Assembly: GCA_963824595.1 (NCBI GenBank)
Contig: CAWGPY010000001.1
Span: 186,001-250,000 of the forward strand
Origin: Cybelea sp963824595
GTDB lineage: Bacteria; Vulcanimicrobiota; Vulcanimicrobiia; Vulcanimicrobiales; Vulcanimicrobiaceae
DNA: 64,000 nt
Reading direction: 5' to 3'
A program made the translations under genes and the position numbers. Within the stretch, counting starts at the first letter, position 1; every line of letters starts with the position of its first letter. Below, piece by piece: positions 1 to 8,602 of this stretch. Below the pieces are notes generated by a model. That model searched no databases. It was not told the DNA's origin and saw only the letters and a program-made list of their open reading frames with translations.

Positions 1-1
1 G

Positions 2-805
2 TTCCTGATCGGGCTGGTCTTCAAGCTGAGCCTCGTGCCGTTTCACGCGTGGACGCCCGACGTGTTTGAAGGCGCGCCGTTGCCGGTGACCGCGTTCATG
101 AGCGTCGCGACCAAAGCCGGCGTGCTCGCAGTGTTCGCGCGGTTCGTCTATGCGGCGCTGCCGGCGGGCATCGCGGAGCGCCTGCTGCTGCCGGTGTGGA
201 TCGTCGCGGGCATCTCGATGATTGCCGGCAACGTTGGCATGCTCGCGCAGCACGACCTCAAGCGGCTGTTGGGCTACTCCGGCATCGCGCAGGTCGGTTA
301 CATTCTCGTCGCGCTCGCGGGAACGACGCCCCTCGGACTGCGCTACGCGCTGTACTACCTCACTGCGTACGCGTTCATGAACCTCGGCGCGTTCGCCGTC
401 GCCGCGGCCATTTCGGGCGACCACGAAGAGGGCGCGCGGCTGAGCACCTACCGCGGCTTGGGGCGGCGCCGGCCGTGGCTGGCCGCCGCGATGACGATCT
501 TCTTGCTTGCATTGGCAGGCTTACCGCCGACCGCCGGCTTTCTCGGAAAGATCCTGATCTTGGCGACCGGCGTGGCCACGGGGTATCTGTGGCTCGCGGC
601 GCTGTTGATCGTGGGCACGGCGATCTCGCTCTACGCCTACGCGAAGGTCATCCGCGCCATGTACGCCCGCGACGAAGGCGAGGCCGGCGACCTGCGTCCG
701 TTCGTGCCGCTGGCATGGGTCAGCGCGGCCGTCTGTGCCGTCGCGGTCGTCGCGATGGCCTTCTATCCGCTCACCCCGAGCAACGTCCTGCCCCTCGTCC
801 ACTAG
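2..805 (+). CDS. nuoN: NADH-quinone oxidoreductase subunit N, 3' part
   Basis: The reading frame is already open at base 2, so only the last 267 residues are present. The protein is a proton-pumping membrane subunit of respiratory complex I, related to Mrp antiporters. The stretch PFHAWTPDVFEGAP with its upstream lysine (FKLSLVPFH) and the later QHDLKRLLGYSGIAQVGY segment are typical of the NuoN/NuoL/NuoM antiporter family, and about seven hydrophobic helices are visible. NuoN is normally the last gene of the nuo operon, which fits the unrelated TPR gene that follows. A GC-rich hairpin at 812-829 lies just after the stop. The family assignment is secure; NuoN rather than NuoM rests on the PFHAWTPDV wording and the C-terminal position. 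Confidence 0.93.
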   Translation, partial: FLIGLVFKLSLVPFHAWTPDVFEGAPLPVTAFMSVATKAGVLAVFARFVYAALPAGIAERLLLPVWIVAGISMIAGNVGMLAQHDLKRLLGYSGIAQVGYILVALAGTTPLGLRYALYYLTAYAFMNLGAFAVAAAISGDHEEGARLSTYRGLGRRRPWLAAAMTIFLLALAGLPPTAGFLGKILILATGVATGYLWLAALLIVGTAISLYAYAKVIRAMYARDEGEAGDLRPFVPLAWVSAAVCAVAVVAMAFYPLTPSNVLPLVH

Positions 806-811
806 CGCCGC

Positions 812-829
812 GCGGGCGTCACGGCCCGC
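812..829 (+). terminator. GC-rich hairpin after nuoN
   Basis: A perfect 6-bp inverted repeat (GCGGGC, loop GTCACG, GCCCGC) starts 7 bp after the nuoN stop. There is no T-run behind it, so it could be a weak or Rho-assisted terminator or an mRNA 3' stabiliser. It also sits just upstream of the -10-like box of the next gene and could play a part there. Confidence 0.35.
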
Positions 830-842
830 TCGAGAAGTGCGC

Positions 843-848
843 TATAGT
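843..848 (+). promoter_or_regulatory. -10-like box before TPR gene
   Basis: TATAGT matches the sigma-70 -10 consensus at five of six bases and ends 19 nt before the ATG at 868. No good -35 element is seen at the usual distance, so this is only a candidate. A GAGG Shine-Dalgarno-like stretch follows at 855-858. Confidence 0.3.
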
Positions 849-867
849 AGGATTGAGGTACTTGTCA

Positions 868-2067
868 ATGATGCGACGCGCCCTCTCGGTTCTGGCTCTC
901 CTCGCGCTCGGGTCGGCGGCGGTTGCCGCGTCGAGCGGTCCGGCGGCGGCACAGAGTGTCTTCATTCCGATCGAAGCGCACAAGAGCGCCGACCAGCAGG
1001 CGGCGATCCTGTACGCGCGCGAACTGATTGCGTCCGGTCAGTTCGACGCGGCGGTCGCCCAGCTCGCCGACTTCGTGGCGACCCATCCCGATGCCGACGA
1101 CGCCGCTCGGTTCCTCGGCGACTTGTATTACCGCCAGGGCCGTTTCGATCGCGCCGAGGCAATCTACCGTGCGATCCTCGCGCGCAATCCGCACGACAAG
1201 GAGACGCACAATCGCCTCGGCGTCGTATACGCGACGCAGAACCGCGTCGACGATGCGATCTCGCAGTTCGACAGCGCGCTGCCCGGCACCGACTCCATCC
1301 GCGACCTGGTCTTCATGCACTTGCGCAGGGGCGATCTGCCGCAGTATCAGCAGCAAATGGAGCGCGGCGCGGCGGCGCAGCCCAACGACTCCGACGCGCA
1401 GGAGGAGCTCGCCGAGATCTACGAGACGATCCACCGTCCGGCCGACGCGATTCGATACTTCCGGCGCGCACTCGACTCCGCGCCGCGATCGGTGGCCGCC
1501 CTCAACGGTCTCGGCATGGCCTATCTCGATCTCCACGATCCGGGGACGGCGACGAACTTTCTCACCGACTGCCTCAACGTGGACCCGCTCAACTACGCGT
1601 GCTTGGACAACCTGGCGGTCGCGAGGATCCAATCCGGCAAGAACGACGAGGCGTTCAACGAGCTCAAGATGGCGCACCACTTGGAGCCCGAGCGTCCCGA
1701 GGCGATCGTGAACTTCGGATTCCTCGCCGATTCGCACGGCGATTGGAAACGCGCGGTGGCGTTCTACGTGCAGGCGATCTCGGTGAATCCGTACGTTCCC
1801 GAATCCTACGTCAACCTCGGCATCGACTACGAGCACAACGGACTCTATCCGCTGGCGCAGGCGGCGCTGCTCAAGGGAGTGGCGGCTGCGCCGTACGACG
1901 GCCGCGTGCGCTATCTGCTCGCGCGCGCCTACGCCGCGCAGGGCGAGCGGGCGCTCGCGCTCGCCGAACTCCAGGCCGCGCAAACGTCGCTCGATCCCGA
2001 CGTCGCCGCAATCGCGAAAGAAGAGTCGGTGCGTCTGATGCAGGCGCCCTCGTCGGCCCCGCAGTAG
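868..2067 (+). CDS. Secreted TPR-repeat protein
   Basis: This 399-residue protein begins with a cleavable-looking signal peptide (MMRRALSVLALLALGSAAVA, then an Ala-rich stretch ending AAAQS) and continues almost entirely as tetratricopeptide helices from about residue 45 to 385. Typical TPR spacing is visible in segments such as AARFLGDLYYRQGRFDRAEA and ETHNRLGVVYATQNRVDDAI. TPR arrays are protein-binding scaffolds, and the signal peptide places this one in the periplasm or on the outer membrane. The start was chosen because it gives the signal peptide directly behind GAGG; ATG at 871 is an equal alternative. It is not obviously tied to nuoN or to the convergent RidA gene, whose stop lies 4 bp away. 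The partner and precise function cannot be read from the sequence. Confidence 0.85.
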   Translation: MMRRALSVLALLALGSAAVAASSGPAAAQSVFIPIEAHKSADQQAAILYARELIASGQFDAAVAQLADFVATHPDADDAARFLGDLYYRQGRFDRAEAIYRAILARNPHDKETHNRLGVVYATQNRVDDAISQFDSALPGTDSIRDLVFMHLRRGDLPQYQQQMERGAAAQPNDSDAQEELAEIYETIHRPADAIRYFRRALDSAPRSVAALNGLGMAYLDLHDPGTATNFLTDCLNVDPLNYACLDNLAVARIQSGKNDEAFNELKMAHHLEPERPEAIVNFGFLADSHGDWKRAVAFYVQAISVNPYVPESYVNLGIDYEHNGLYPLAQAALLKGVAAAPYDGRVRYLLARAYAAQGERALALAELQAAQTSLDPDVAAIAKEESVRLMQAPSSAPQ

Positions 2068-2070
2068 CCG

Positions 2071-2451
2071 TTAGTCTTTCGCGATACAGTCGATCTCGAC
2101 GCGCGCGCCGCGCGGCAGCGCCGCAACGGCGACCGTCGAGCGCGCCGGCTTGCTGGCGCCGAAGTACCGCTCGTACACTTTATTGACCGCCGGAAAGTCG
2201 TTCATGTCAACGAGGAAGATCGTCGTCTTCACGACGTCGTTGAAGTGATAGCCGGCGGCGCACAGCACGGCGCCGAGATTCTCGAGCACGCGCTCGGTCT
2301 GCGTACCGGCGTCGCCCTCGACCATGTCGCCGGTCTGAGGATCGAGCGCGATCTGACCGCTGCAGAAGAGCTCGCTGCCGAACTGGATGGCCTGGCTGTA
2401 GGGCCCGATCGGCGCAGGCGCGTGCGGCGTGACGACGTGCTCGTGTTTCAT
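2071..2451 (-). CDS. ridA: RidA family enamine/imine deaminase
   Basis: This 126-residue protein has the full RidA (YjgF/YER057c/UK114) pattern: PIGPYSQAI near the N-terminus, GQIALDP, and the C-terminal RSTVAVAALPRGARVEID. Arg104 matches the carboxylate-binding arginine and Glu119 the conserved acidic residue of active RidA. The family hydrolyses reactive 2-aminoacrylate and other enamines/imines released by PLP enzymes. The ATG overlaps the stop of the upstream aldo/keto reductase by 4 bp (ATGA), so the two are translationally coupled. A PLP decarboxylase diverges from the same pair 39 bp beyond, which fits a damage-control role, though that link is inference. Confidence 0.93.
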   Translation of the reverse strand: MKHEHVVTPHAPAPIGPYSQAIQFGSELFCSGQIALDPQTGDMVEGDAGTQTERVLENLGAVLCAAGYHFNDVVKTTIFLVDMNDFPAVNKVYERYFGASKPARSTVAVAALPRGARVEIDCIAKD

Positions 2452-3485
2452 CGCGGCGCGGGCTCCGTTTCGCGGGTCATCGTGCCTTTGAACGCCATCG
2501 GGGCCTCGTCGATCCCGAAGTTGCGCTCGTAGAGCGCGTCGATTCGCGCCAACTCGTCGCCGCTCAGCTCCGGCGCTTCCGTAGCGCGAGCGAACTCCTC
2601 GAGCTGCGCGCGATCGTAGATGTTCGGAAGCACGCTCATCACGCGCGGCTCCGCCAGCAGCCACCCGATCGCGGCCTGTCCCAGCGTGCGGTCCGGCCGC
2701 TCGAGGAAGCGCAGCCGCTCGACCTTCTGCACGCCGTTGATCAGCCACTCGCGCGGCCGGTGGCGGCGATGGTCGCCCTTCGGGAACGTCGTCTCGGCGG
2801 TGTAGTGCCCCTCGAGCATCCCGCTCGAATGCGGCACGCGGATCATGTAACCGGTCGCGGCGCCGGCGTCGTACGCGGCGCGGATCTGCTCGTTGCCCGG
2901 ATACTGCTCCAGCATGTTCCAGATGATCTGCAGGCTCGGGACGTTGCGCTCGCGCACGGCGTCGACGCCCTCGTAGAGCCAGCCGATCGCCGGACCCAGC
3001 GCGACCCCGTAGGTGCGAATCTTCCCCTCGCGCTGGAGCGACTCGAGCAGCTCCCAGAGCGCGTCGTCCCGGATCTGCTCCATCCGCGCATTGTGCATCT
3101 GATAGACGTCCACGTAATCGGTGTCCAGGCGCCGCAGCGACGCTTCGAGCGCGCGCCGCACGAACGCCGGCGAGAAATCCTGCGGCAGCTCCGACTGACC
3201 GCGCCGCTCGCCGGTGTCGCCGGAGAAGTCGTAACCGAACTTGGTCGCGTAGACGACGCGGTCGCGGCGGCCGGCGAAGGCCTTGGCGAGTTGCTCCTCG
3301 CTGCGTCCGTTGCCGTAGGTGTCGGCAGCGTCGAAGAGCGTGATGCCGAGATCGGCGGCGGCGCGCAGCATGTCGGCCGCCTCGTCGTCGCTCTTCTCGC
3401 CCCACCAGCTCGTGGCCGTCGTCCAGAGGCCGAAGCCCACCTCGCTGACGGTGACGTCGGTGCCCGGATACGTGCGGTACTTCAT
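2448..3485 (-). CDS. Aldo/keto reductase
   Basis: This 345-residue AKR-superfamily oxidoreductase is expected to reduce aldehydes or ketones with NADPH on a TIM-barrel fold. The catalytic tetrad is visible: Asp52 and Tyr57 in FDAADTYGNG, Lys82 in YATKFGY and His131 in VYQMHNARMEQ. The late SVLPNIYDRAQLEEFARA stretch is the cofactor-binding end of the barrel. GGAGAAGG lies 7 nt before the chosen ATG. The frame stays open upstream for hundreds of codons, but that part is antisense to the decarboxylase gene and Arg/His-rich, so it was discarded. The gene is co-transcribed with ridA. The substrate cannot be deduced. Confidence 0.9.
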   Translation of the reverse strand: MKYRTYPGTDVTVSEVGFGLWTTATSWWGEKSDDEAADMLRAAADLGITLFDAADTYGNGRSEEQLAKAFAGRRDRVVYATKFGYDFSGDTGERRGQSELPQDFSPAFVRRALEASLRRLDTDYVDVYQMHNARMEQIRDDALWELLESLQREGKIRTYGVALGPAIGWLYEGVDAVRERNVPSLQIIWNMLEQYPGNEQIRAAYDAGAATGYMIRVPHSSGMLEGHYTAETTFPKGDHRRHRPREWLINGVQKVERLRFLERPDRTLGQAAIGWLLAEPRVMSVLPNIYDRAQLEEFARATEAPELSGDELARIDALYERNFGIDEAPMAFKGTMTRETEPAPR

Positions 3486-3524
3486 ACGCGGGCCTTCTCC
3501 GCACGGGCCGCCAACACCCCATCC

Positions 3525-4943
3525 ATGAACGACGGGCTCAGCGACATTCGCGACGATCTCGATCGCGTCGCCGCCTGGGTTGCAGGGTACTTCGAACACC
3601 CCGAGTCCTACCGCGTGATGCCGCAGGTGCGCCCCGGCGACGTCGTGGCCGCGCTGCCCGAGCACGCTCCCGAGGAGGGCGAACCGTTCGAGCGCATCCT
3701 CGACGATTTCGAGCGGATCGTCGTGCCGGCCACGACGCACTGGAACCATCCGCGGTTCTTCGCGTATTTCGCCACCAGCGCGGCACCCGTGGCCGTGGCC
3801 GCCGAGGCGTTGGCCGCCACGCTCGACGTAAAGGCGATGCTCTGGCGCACGTCGCCGGCGGCGACCGAGCTCGAGGAAGTCACGATGCGCTGGCTCGGCG
3901 AGCTGCTGGGCGTTCCGCCGGCGTGGACCGGCGTGATCTACGACACCGCGTCGATCGCGGGCTTCACCGCGCTCGCCGCCGCGCGCGAGGCGCTCGGGCT
4001 CGGGGTCCGCGAGCTCGGCATGACCGGGCGCGACCTGCCGCCGCTGCGAGTCTACGTCACGGACGAGACGCACTCGCACGTCGAGAAGGCGGCGATCGCG
4101 CTCGGCGTCGGACGCGCCAACGTCGTGCGCGTCGCCTGCGACGACGAGCTGCGCATGCGCCCCGACGCGCTGCGCGCCTGCATCGAGTCCGACGTGTGCG
4201 ACGGAATGCGCCCGTTCGCGATCGTGGCAACGGCGGGCACGACGTCGACCACGTCGGTGGATCCGGTGCGCGCCGTCGCCGAAATCGCGCGCGAGCACAA
4301 CGTTTGGTTGCACGTTGACGCGGCGTATGCAGGGATCGCGGCGATGTTGCCCGAGTTCGCGTCCATGCTCGACGGTCTGGAGCTGGCCGACTCGCTGGTG
4401 GTAAACCCGCATAAGTGGATGTTCGTGCCCATGGACTGCTCGGTGCTCTTCGTCAAAGACGAGTCCGTCGTGCGCCGCGCCTTCAGCCTGGTGCCCGAAT
4501 ATCTCAGCACGCCGGAAGAGAACGTTGTCAACTACATGGACTACGGGTTGCAGCTCGGTCGCCGCTTCCGCGCGCTCAAGCTGTGGTTCGTGCTGCGGCG
4601 TTTCGGCGCCGAGGGCATCCGGCGCGGGCTGCGCGAGCACGTCGCGCTGGCGCAGGAGTTTGCCGCGTGGGTCGAGGCCGAGCCCGCGTGGGAGGTGCTC
4701 GCTCCGCACCCGTTCTCGGTGGTGTGTTTTCGCTTCGCGCCGCCCGGTCTCGACGAGGCGGCGCTCGCGGCGCTCAACGCGCGCATTTTGCACGCGGTGA
4801 ACGCGACGGGCGAGATCTTCGTCTCGCACACGAAGGTGGGCGGGCGCTACGCGATCCGGCTCGCGATCGGCAACCTGCGCACGCGGCGCGCCGACGTGGA
4901 GCACGCCTGGGCGCTCTTACGTCGCCAAGCGAAGGCCGCCTAG
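3525..4943 (+). CDS. Group II PLP-dependent decarboxylase (AADC-like)
   Basis: The 472-residue length matches aromatic-L-amino-acid decarboxylases. Visible signatures are the N-terminal region with THWNHPRFFAYF, the substrate segment LHVDAAYAG with the conserved PLP-contacting Asp, and NPHKWMFVPMDCSVLF, in which Lys297 should form the Schiff base with PLP. The family converts tyrosine, tryptophan, DOPA, phenylalanine or related amino acids to amines. It starts 39 bp from the divergent aldo/keto reductase-ridA pair. An aminotransferase-like or aldehyde synthase activity, as in plant and insect relatives, cannot be excluded from sequence. The upstream frame is open but is the shadow of the aldo/keto reductase, so ATG 3525 is preferred. 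Confidence 0.92.
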   Translation: MNDGLSDIRDDLDRVAAWVAGYFEHPESYRVMPQVRPGDVVAALPEHAPEEGEPFERILDDFERIVVPATTHWNHPRFFAYFATSAAPVAVAAEALAATLDVKAMLWRTSPAATELEEVTMRWLGELLGVPPAWTGVIYDTASIAGFTALAAAREALGLGVRELGMTGRDLPPLRVYVTDETHSHVEKAAIALGVGRANVVRVACDDELRMRPDALRACIESDVCDGMRPFAIVATAGTTSTTSVDPVRAVAEIAREHNVWLHVDAAYAGIAAMLPEFASMLDGLELADSLVVNPHKWMFVPMDCSVLFVKDESVVRRAFSLVPEYLSTPEENVVNYMDYGLQLGRRFRALKLWFVLRRFGAEGIRRGLREHVALAQEFAAWVEAEPAWEVLAPHPFSVVCFRFAPPGLDEAALAALNARILHAVNATGEIFVSHTKVGGRYAIRLAIGNLRTRRADVEHAWALLRRQAKAA

Positions 4944-4978
4944 GCGCGGCCGATCGGGAACCACCGCCGGCGAGAGCG

Positions 4979-5848
4979 TTAGAACCGAGTCACCGCACTC
5001 GCCTCGACCTTATATTTCCACGGACCGTGGCCGCCCAAGCCCCATCGGTCGATGAAGTTCAGGGCGACGTCGTTGATGTTGCCGTTGATGATGCCGCCGA
5101 TGGCGGACTGGTCCAAACCGCCGTCGTTAAAAAGCACGCGGTAGCTGTAGATGGCCGATATTTTCAGGCCCTTTAGGTTAGGCGAATCGACGAACGAGTA
5201 GTTCGGGAAGGTCAGTTTTCCTTCGTAAAAGCTCGTGTAGCCCGCGCCGGGCGGCCGGATGACCGTTTGGTCGTACTGGTTGACGTAGGCGACGGATCCG
5301 CCGGCCCAGTTCCACTTCGTCGCGTACAGCAGCTTGAGCACGGTCTGGGGAGTGGCGGCGCCGTTCGATGCGGTTGGGAAGGCCGCCCCGACTTCGAGCC
5401 AATGATCGAACGTCTTCGACACGATCGTATAGGAATAGCGCAGCTCCGCGTTCCCGAATCCTGAGTACGGGTTGACCTTCGGAGAATACGAGTTCGGTGC
5501 TGCGGGATATCTCGTTATGAACGGAAGCCGAACCTGGAGCTGAGCGCAGTCGTTCCACAGATTTCGGCTGTAGCGAAGCTCGCGCTTCGCCCTGGCGCTT
5601 CCGTCATCGTTGCCTTGAAATGAAAAATACGCCGTTCCCGCGCGGTCGACGGTGTAGATCTCGTCCGCGACGTCGTACAGCGGGGGTTCGGAGGACGCGG
5701 CGGGAGCCGGAGCGGGCGACGCCCCCGCGCCGCCGGTGCAGCTGCCAATCGCGGGCGCGGCTCGAACGGCGGCGAGAAACGCGAAGAGAAGGCGCGTCGT
5801 CGTCACCCGCGACGCGAGGGTGCGCGATGCTGCGCGGCGCGGCGTCAT
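4979..5848 (-). CDS. Predicted outer-membrane barrel-like protein
   Basis: I do not recognise the family of this 289-residue protein. It starts with a basic, hydrophobic signal-like segment that ends in AIGSC, a plausible lipobox or signal-peptidase region, followed by an Ala/Pro-rich linker. The rest alternates polar and aromatic residues with Gly and Tyr turns (RYSYTIVS, WNWAGGSVAYVNQYDQ, ISAIYSYRVLF) and ends in VTRF. A C-terminal aromatic residue is typical of outer-membrane beta-barrels. The ATG overlaps the stop of the upstream membrane protein by 4 bp, so it is the last gene of the glnA-containing operon. Function is unknown; a channel or barrel is the best structural guess. Confidence 0.65.
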   Translation of the reverse strand: MTPRRAASRTLASRVTTTRLLFAFLAAVRAAPAIGSCTGGAGASPAPAPAASSEPPLYDVADEIYTVDRAGTAYFSFQGNDDGSARAKRELRYSRNLWNDCAQLQVRLPFITRYPAAPNSYSPKVNPYSGFGNAELRYSYTIVSKTFDHWLEVGAAFPTASNGAATPQTVLKLLYATKWNWAGGSVAYVNQYDQTVIRPPGAGYTSFYEGKLTFPNYSFVDSPNLKGLKISAIYSYRVLFNDGGLDQSAIGGIINGNINDVALNFIDRWGLGGHGPWKYKVEASAVTRF

Positions 5849-6585
5849 TTCAAGATATTGATCGTGCGCGCGGCCACGATGGCGATCGTGACCAGCGAGA
5901 TGGTGCTTTGCAGCATGACGAGGATCTTCGCCCGAGGCGTCATCGGCATCGCTTCGGTCGGGCTGAAGGCGGTGTTGGTAGTGAACCCCAAAAACAGATA
6001 ATCGACGATGCCGGGCTGCCATCCGGCAGCGACGCGCGCTTCATCGTCCATCGCCGGGAAGTCGAAGTCCGGATACGGATTCGTCCGGTTCAATCGCGCG
6101 TCGGGGCCGCCCCCGTCGATCAGCCAATAGATCAGCGTAAAGATGAGCAGGTTTCCCGCCCAGACGCCGACCGACGTGTAGAACAGGGGAACCGGCTCGA
6201 GCCTGTCGGGATTCTCCACGAGGTTGTAGGCCGTGAGGAGAACGTTGGCCGAGTTGAAGAGCAGCGCGCTCCCGACGGCGGTGAACTCGGCGACGCGCTC
6301 GACCCGTCGCCAGAGCGGGTTTCCGGGACGGACCGTTACGAGCACCATCGGCACGACCATCGTGGCGATGCCCACGTAGGTGAGCCACTGCGGCATGAGG
6401 TGGTAGCGCTCCGGCAGCAGCAGGATCATCGCCGCGACGGCACAGACGATGAGGAGCGCGCCGAGGCGCGAAGCGGTTCGGTCGTTCAAGGCACGTGGCT
6501 TCGCCGCAACGCGTCGTAACTCTGCTAGCGGCCGCTCCATGACGCGGTCGGCGAACCAGGGCCCCACCAGACGACTGCGATCCAC
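5845..6585 (-). CDS. DUF1345-like membrane protein, paralogue of next gene
   Basis: This is an integral membrane protein of about 246 residues with roughly six hydrophobic segments. Its C-terminal part, VDYLFLGFTTNTAFSPTEAM followed by a hydrophobic helix, resembles the end of its operon neighbour (VDLAYFSLVVGMTFQVSDV followed by a helix) and recalls the pore-helix/filter/TM2 layout of two-helix ion channels. That resemblance is visual and weak. The start is uncertain: GTG 6585 gives a 15-residue extension over ATG 6540, and neither has a clear Shine-Dalgarno. It follows the DUF1345 gene by 36 bp and overlaps the barrel gene by 4 bp. Role unknown. Confidence 0.72.
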   Translation of the reverse strand: MDRSRLVGPWFADRVMERPLAELRRVAAKPRALNDRTASRLGALLIVCAVAAMILLLPERYHLMPQWLTYVGIATMVVPMVLVTVRPGNPLWRRVERVAEFTAVGSALLFNSANVLLTAYNLVENPDRLEPVPLFYTSVGVWAGNLLIFTLIYWLIDGGGPDARLNRTNPYPDFDFPAMDDEARVAAGWQPGIVDYLFLGFTTNTAFSPTEAMPMTPRAKILVMLQSTISLVTIAIVAARTINILK

Positions 6586-6621
6586 GGCCGCGGCGTGTCG
6601 GTGGGGATGACCCTCGCGACG

Positions 6622-7284
6622 TCAATGCAAGAGGCCGGAAACGATGTTGACGACGAGTGCGACGAGCGAGGTGTAGTAGAAAAACGAGATCATGCCCTGC
6701 AACAGCACGACCGCGCGAACGTTCCGGGCGGTCACCGCGACGTCCGAGACCTGGAACGTCATGCCGACCACGAGCGAAAAGTAGGCAAGATCAACGTAGT
6801 CGGGGTCCTCGCCGCCGGGAAATTTGAGGCCCCGATCGCTTTGCCGATCGCGGCCGCCGGCGCGATAGTACAGGCGCGCGTAGCGAAAGACGAACACGGT
6901 GTGGATCAACAGCCATCCCAACGCCACCGCAGCGAATCCGAGGATGACGACGGCTAGCTGGTGCTTCGCCGGCAGATCCTGCGTCCCGTGGCCGAGCACC
7001 GCGAAGGCGGAGAAGAAACCGAATGCGACGGCGACGAGCGTGAAGACGAACGCCCAGTTCCGCCCCGGATCCTCCTGGCTCGCGTGCCGCATCGTTTCGG
7101 CCGGCGACGCCCGCACGATCACGGTCGCATACCACGCCAGTATGACGACGACCGCGGCGTCGTAGCAGGCGATTACGCGCACGTGACCCGGCAGCCACGT
7201 CGGTGCGAGCCGGCCGATGACGACCGCCACGATCGCGGCGGCGATCAGGCCCGCGGCGAGAGGGGTGAACGCGCGGCTCTTCAT
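6622..7284 (-). CDS. DUF1345 family membrane protein
   Basis: This 220-residue protein matches the DUF1345 pattern: two N-terminal helices, a central loop with WAFVF, a helix, then DPDYVDLAYFSLVVGMTFQV and a final helix pair. The family is of unknown function and is found in many bacteria; the conserved Y-x-S-x-x-x-G-M-T-x-Q segment before the last helices looks like a re-entrant or pore loop. Its ATG begins one base after the glutamine synthetase stop, so expression must be tied to glnA. A role in ion or ammonium-related transport would suit the neighbours but is pure inference. Confidence 0.82.
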   Translation of the reverse strand: MKSRAFTPLAAGLIAAAIVAVVIGRLAPTWLPGHVRVIACYDAAVVVILAWYATVIVRASPAETMRHASQEDPGRNWAFVFTLVAVAFGFFSAFAVLGHGTQDLPAKHQLAVVILGFAAVALGWLLIHTVFVFRYARLYYRAGGRDRQSDRGLKFPGGEDPDYVDLAYFSLVVGMTFQVSDVAVTARNVRAVVLLQGMISFFYYTSLVALVVNIVSGLLH

Positions 7285-7285
7285 C

Positions 7286-8602
7286 TCAGTACAGCTTCAA
7301 GTACCGATCGCGTTCCCACGGGTGCACCGCGCGGCGATAGCGTTCGTACTCTTCCAGCTTGGCGTCGCGGAACGCGTGGTAGAGATGGTCTCCGAGGGCG
7401 GATCGTACCACGGGATCGCCGTCGAGCTCGGCGATGGCCTGCCGCAGCGACTTCGGCAGCGTGCGGATGCCCCGCTCGCGGCGCTCCTTCTCGGTGAGGT
7501 CGTACGTGGAGCCGACCAGCGCCGGGCCGGGCAGCGTTGCGTTGTTCGCGCCGTCCGCGGCCGCGGCGATCAGCACCGCGAGCGCGAGATAGGGATTGCA
7601 CGCGGGATCGGGGCTGCGCATCTCGATGCGCGGCGGAACCTGCCCCGGCGGCACGCGCACGAGTGCGTTGGCGCTGCGCTCCGACCATACGGCGTAGATC
7701 GGAGCGTCCCAAGCCGCCACGAGCCGCTTGTACGAGTTGACCGTGGGATTGCAGATCGCGGTCGTAGCCGCGGCGTGCGCCAGCAGGCCGCCGACGACGT
7801 AGAGCGTCGTTTCCTCGTCGGCCTCGCTCAGCCGGAAGTCGGCGTGCAGGCCGCTGCCCGCGCGTTCCGCGAGCGGCTTGGGCATGAACGTGGCGTCGAG
7901 GCCGAAATCCGCGGCGACGTGTTTGGCGATCGTTCGCAGCGTGAGCGCGTGGTCCGCGGCGGTCAGCGGATCGTCGTGCGCCACGTCGATCTCGTGCTGA
8001 CCGGCGCCGTGCTCGTGGTGCGCCGAGGCGATCGGGACGCCCATCGCGCGCAACGCGGCGACGATCGCGTTGCGAGCCTCTTCGCCGCGGTCGTTCGCGG
8101 AGAAATCGAAGTACGAGCCAACGTCCGACGTTGCGGTCGTGGCTCCCATGCCGTCTTTGCGCTCGAACAGATAGAACTCGATCTCGAGCCCGACGCGCAC
8201 TCCGTTCAGCGCGCTCGCGCCCTCGACCGCGCGCCGAAGCGTGGTTCTCGGGCAACCCTCGAAGGGCGTGCCGTCGGGCATCGCAATGTCGCAGATCAGA
8301 CGCGCCTCGGACGCGTCGCCGGCTGCTCGCCACGGATAGATCGCGAACGTTGAGGGATCGGGGCGAAGCAGCATGTCGAGCTCCTCGCCGCGCACGAACC
8401 CGTCGATCGAGCCGCCGTCGAACGTGACCCGGCCGTCGAGCGCGTTCTCGAGCTCGTCCACGGGGATCGACACGTTCTTGCTCACGCCGAAGATGTCGGC
8501 GAACACGAGGCGCACGAAGCGCACGTTTTGCTCGCGCGCGAGCCGCACGACCTCCCGTTTCGCGGAAGGCCGCCGCCATTCAGATCGAGTCGTGGAGTTC
8601 AT
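7286..8602 (-). CDS. glnA: Type I glutamine synthetase
   Basis: The 438-residue length is that of GS type I-alpha enzymes, which condense ammonium and glutamate using ATP. Visible motifs are FADIFGVSKNVSIP, FDGGSIDGFVRGEELDM, VGLEIEFYLF (metal-binding Glu), AHHEHGAGQHEID (metal and ATP site) and NPTVNSYKRL. No beta-type adenylylation insert was recognised. A TTG at 8611 is possible, but ATG 8602 is preferred; it lies inside the 3' end of the upstream PucR-like gene, so the two overlap by 23 bp and are translationally coupled. Many proteobacterial PucR/GS neighbours turn out to be gamma-glutamylpolyamine synthetases, so polyamine or amine glutamylation is a realistic alternative. Confidence 0.88.
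   Translation of the reverse strand: MNSTTRSEWRRPSAKREVVRLAREQNVRFVRLVFADIFGVSKNVSIPVDELENALDGRVTFDGGSIDGFVRGEELDMLLRPDPSTFAIYPWRAAGDASEARLICDIAMPDGTPFEGCPRTTLRRAVEGASALNGVRVGLEIEFYLFERKDGMGATTATSDVGSYFDFSANDRGEEARNAIVAALRAMGVPIASAHHEHGAGQHEIDVAHDDPLTAADHALTLRTIAKHVAADFGLDATFMPKPLAERAGSGLHADFRLSEADEETTLYVVGGLLAHAAATTAICNPTVNSYKRLVAAWDAPIYAVWSERSANALVRVPPGQVPPRIEMRSPDPACNPYLALAVLIAAAADGANNATLPGPALVGSTYDLTEKERRERGIRTLPKSLRQAIAELDGDPVVRSALGDHLYHAFRDAKLEEYERYRRAVHPWERDRYLKLY

Noticed and set aside
2451..4904. Aldo/keto reductase fused to a long N-terminal extension on the minus strand
   Set aside because: The extension is antisense to the well-supported PLP decarboxylase and is His/Arg-rich; a good ribosome site precedes ATG 3485.
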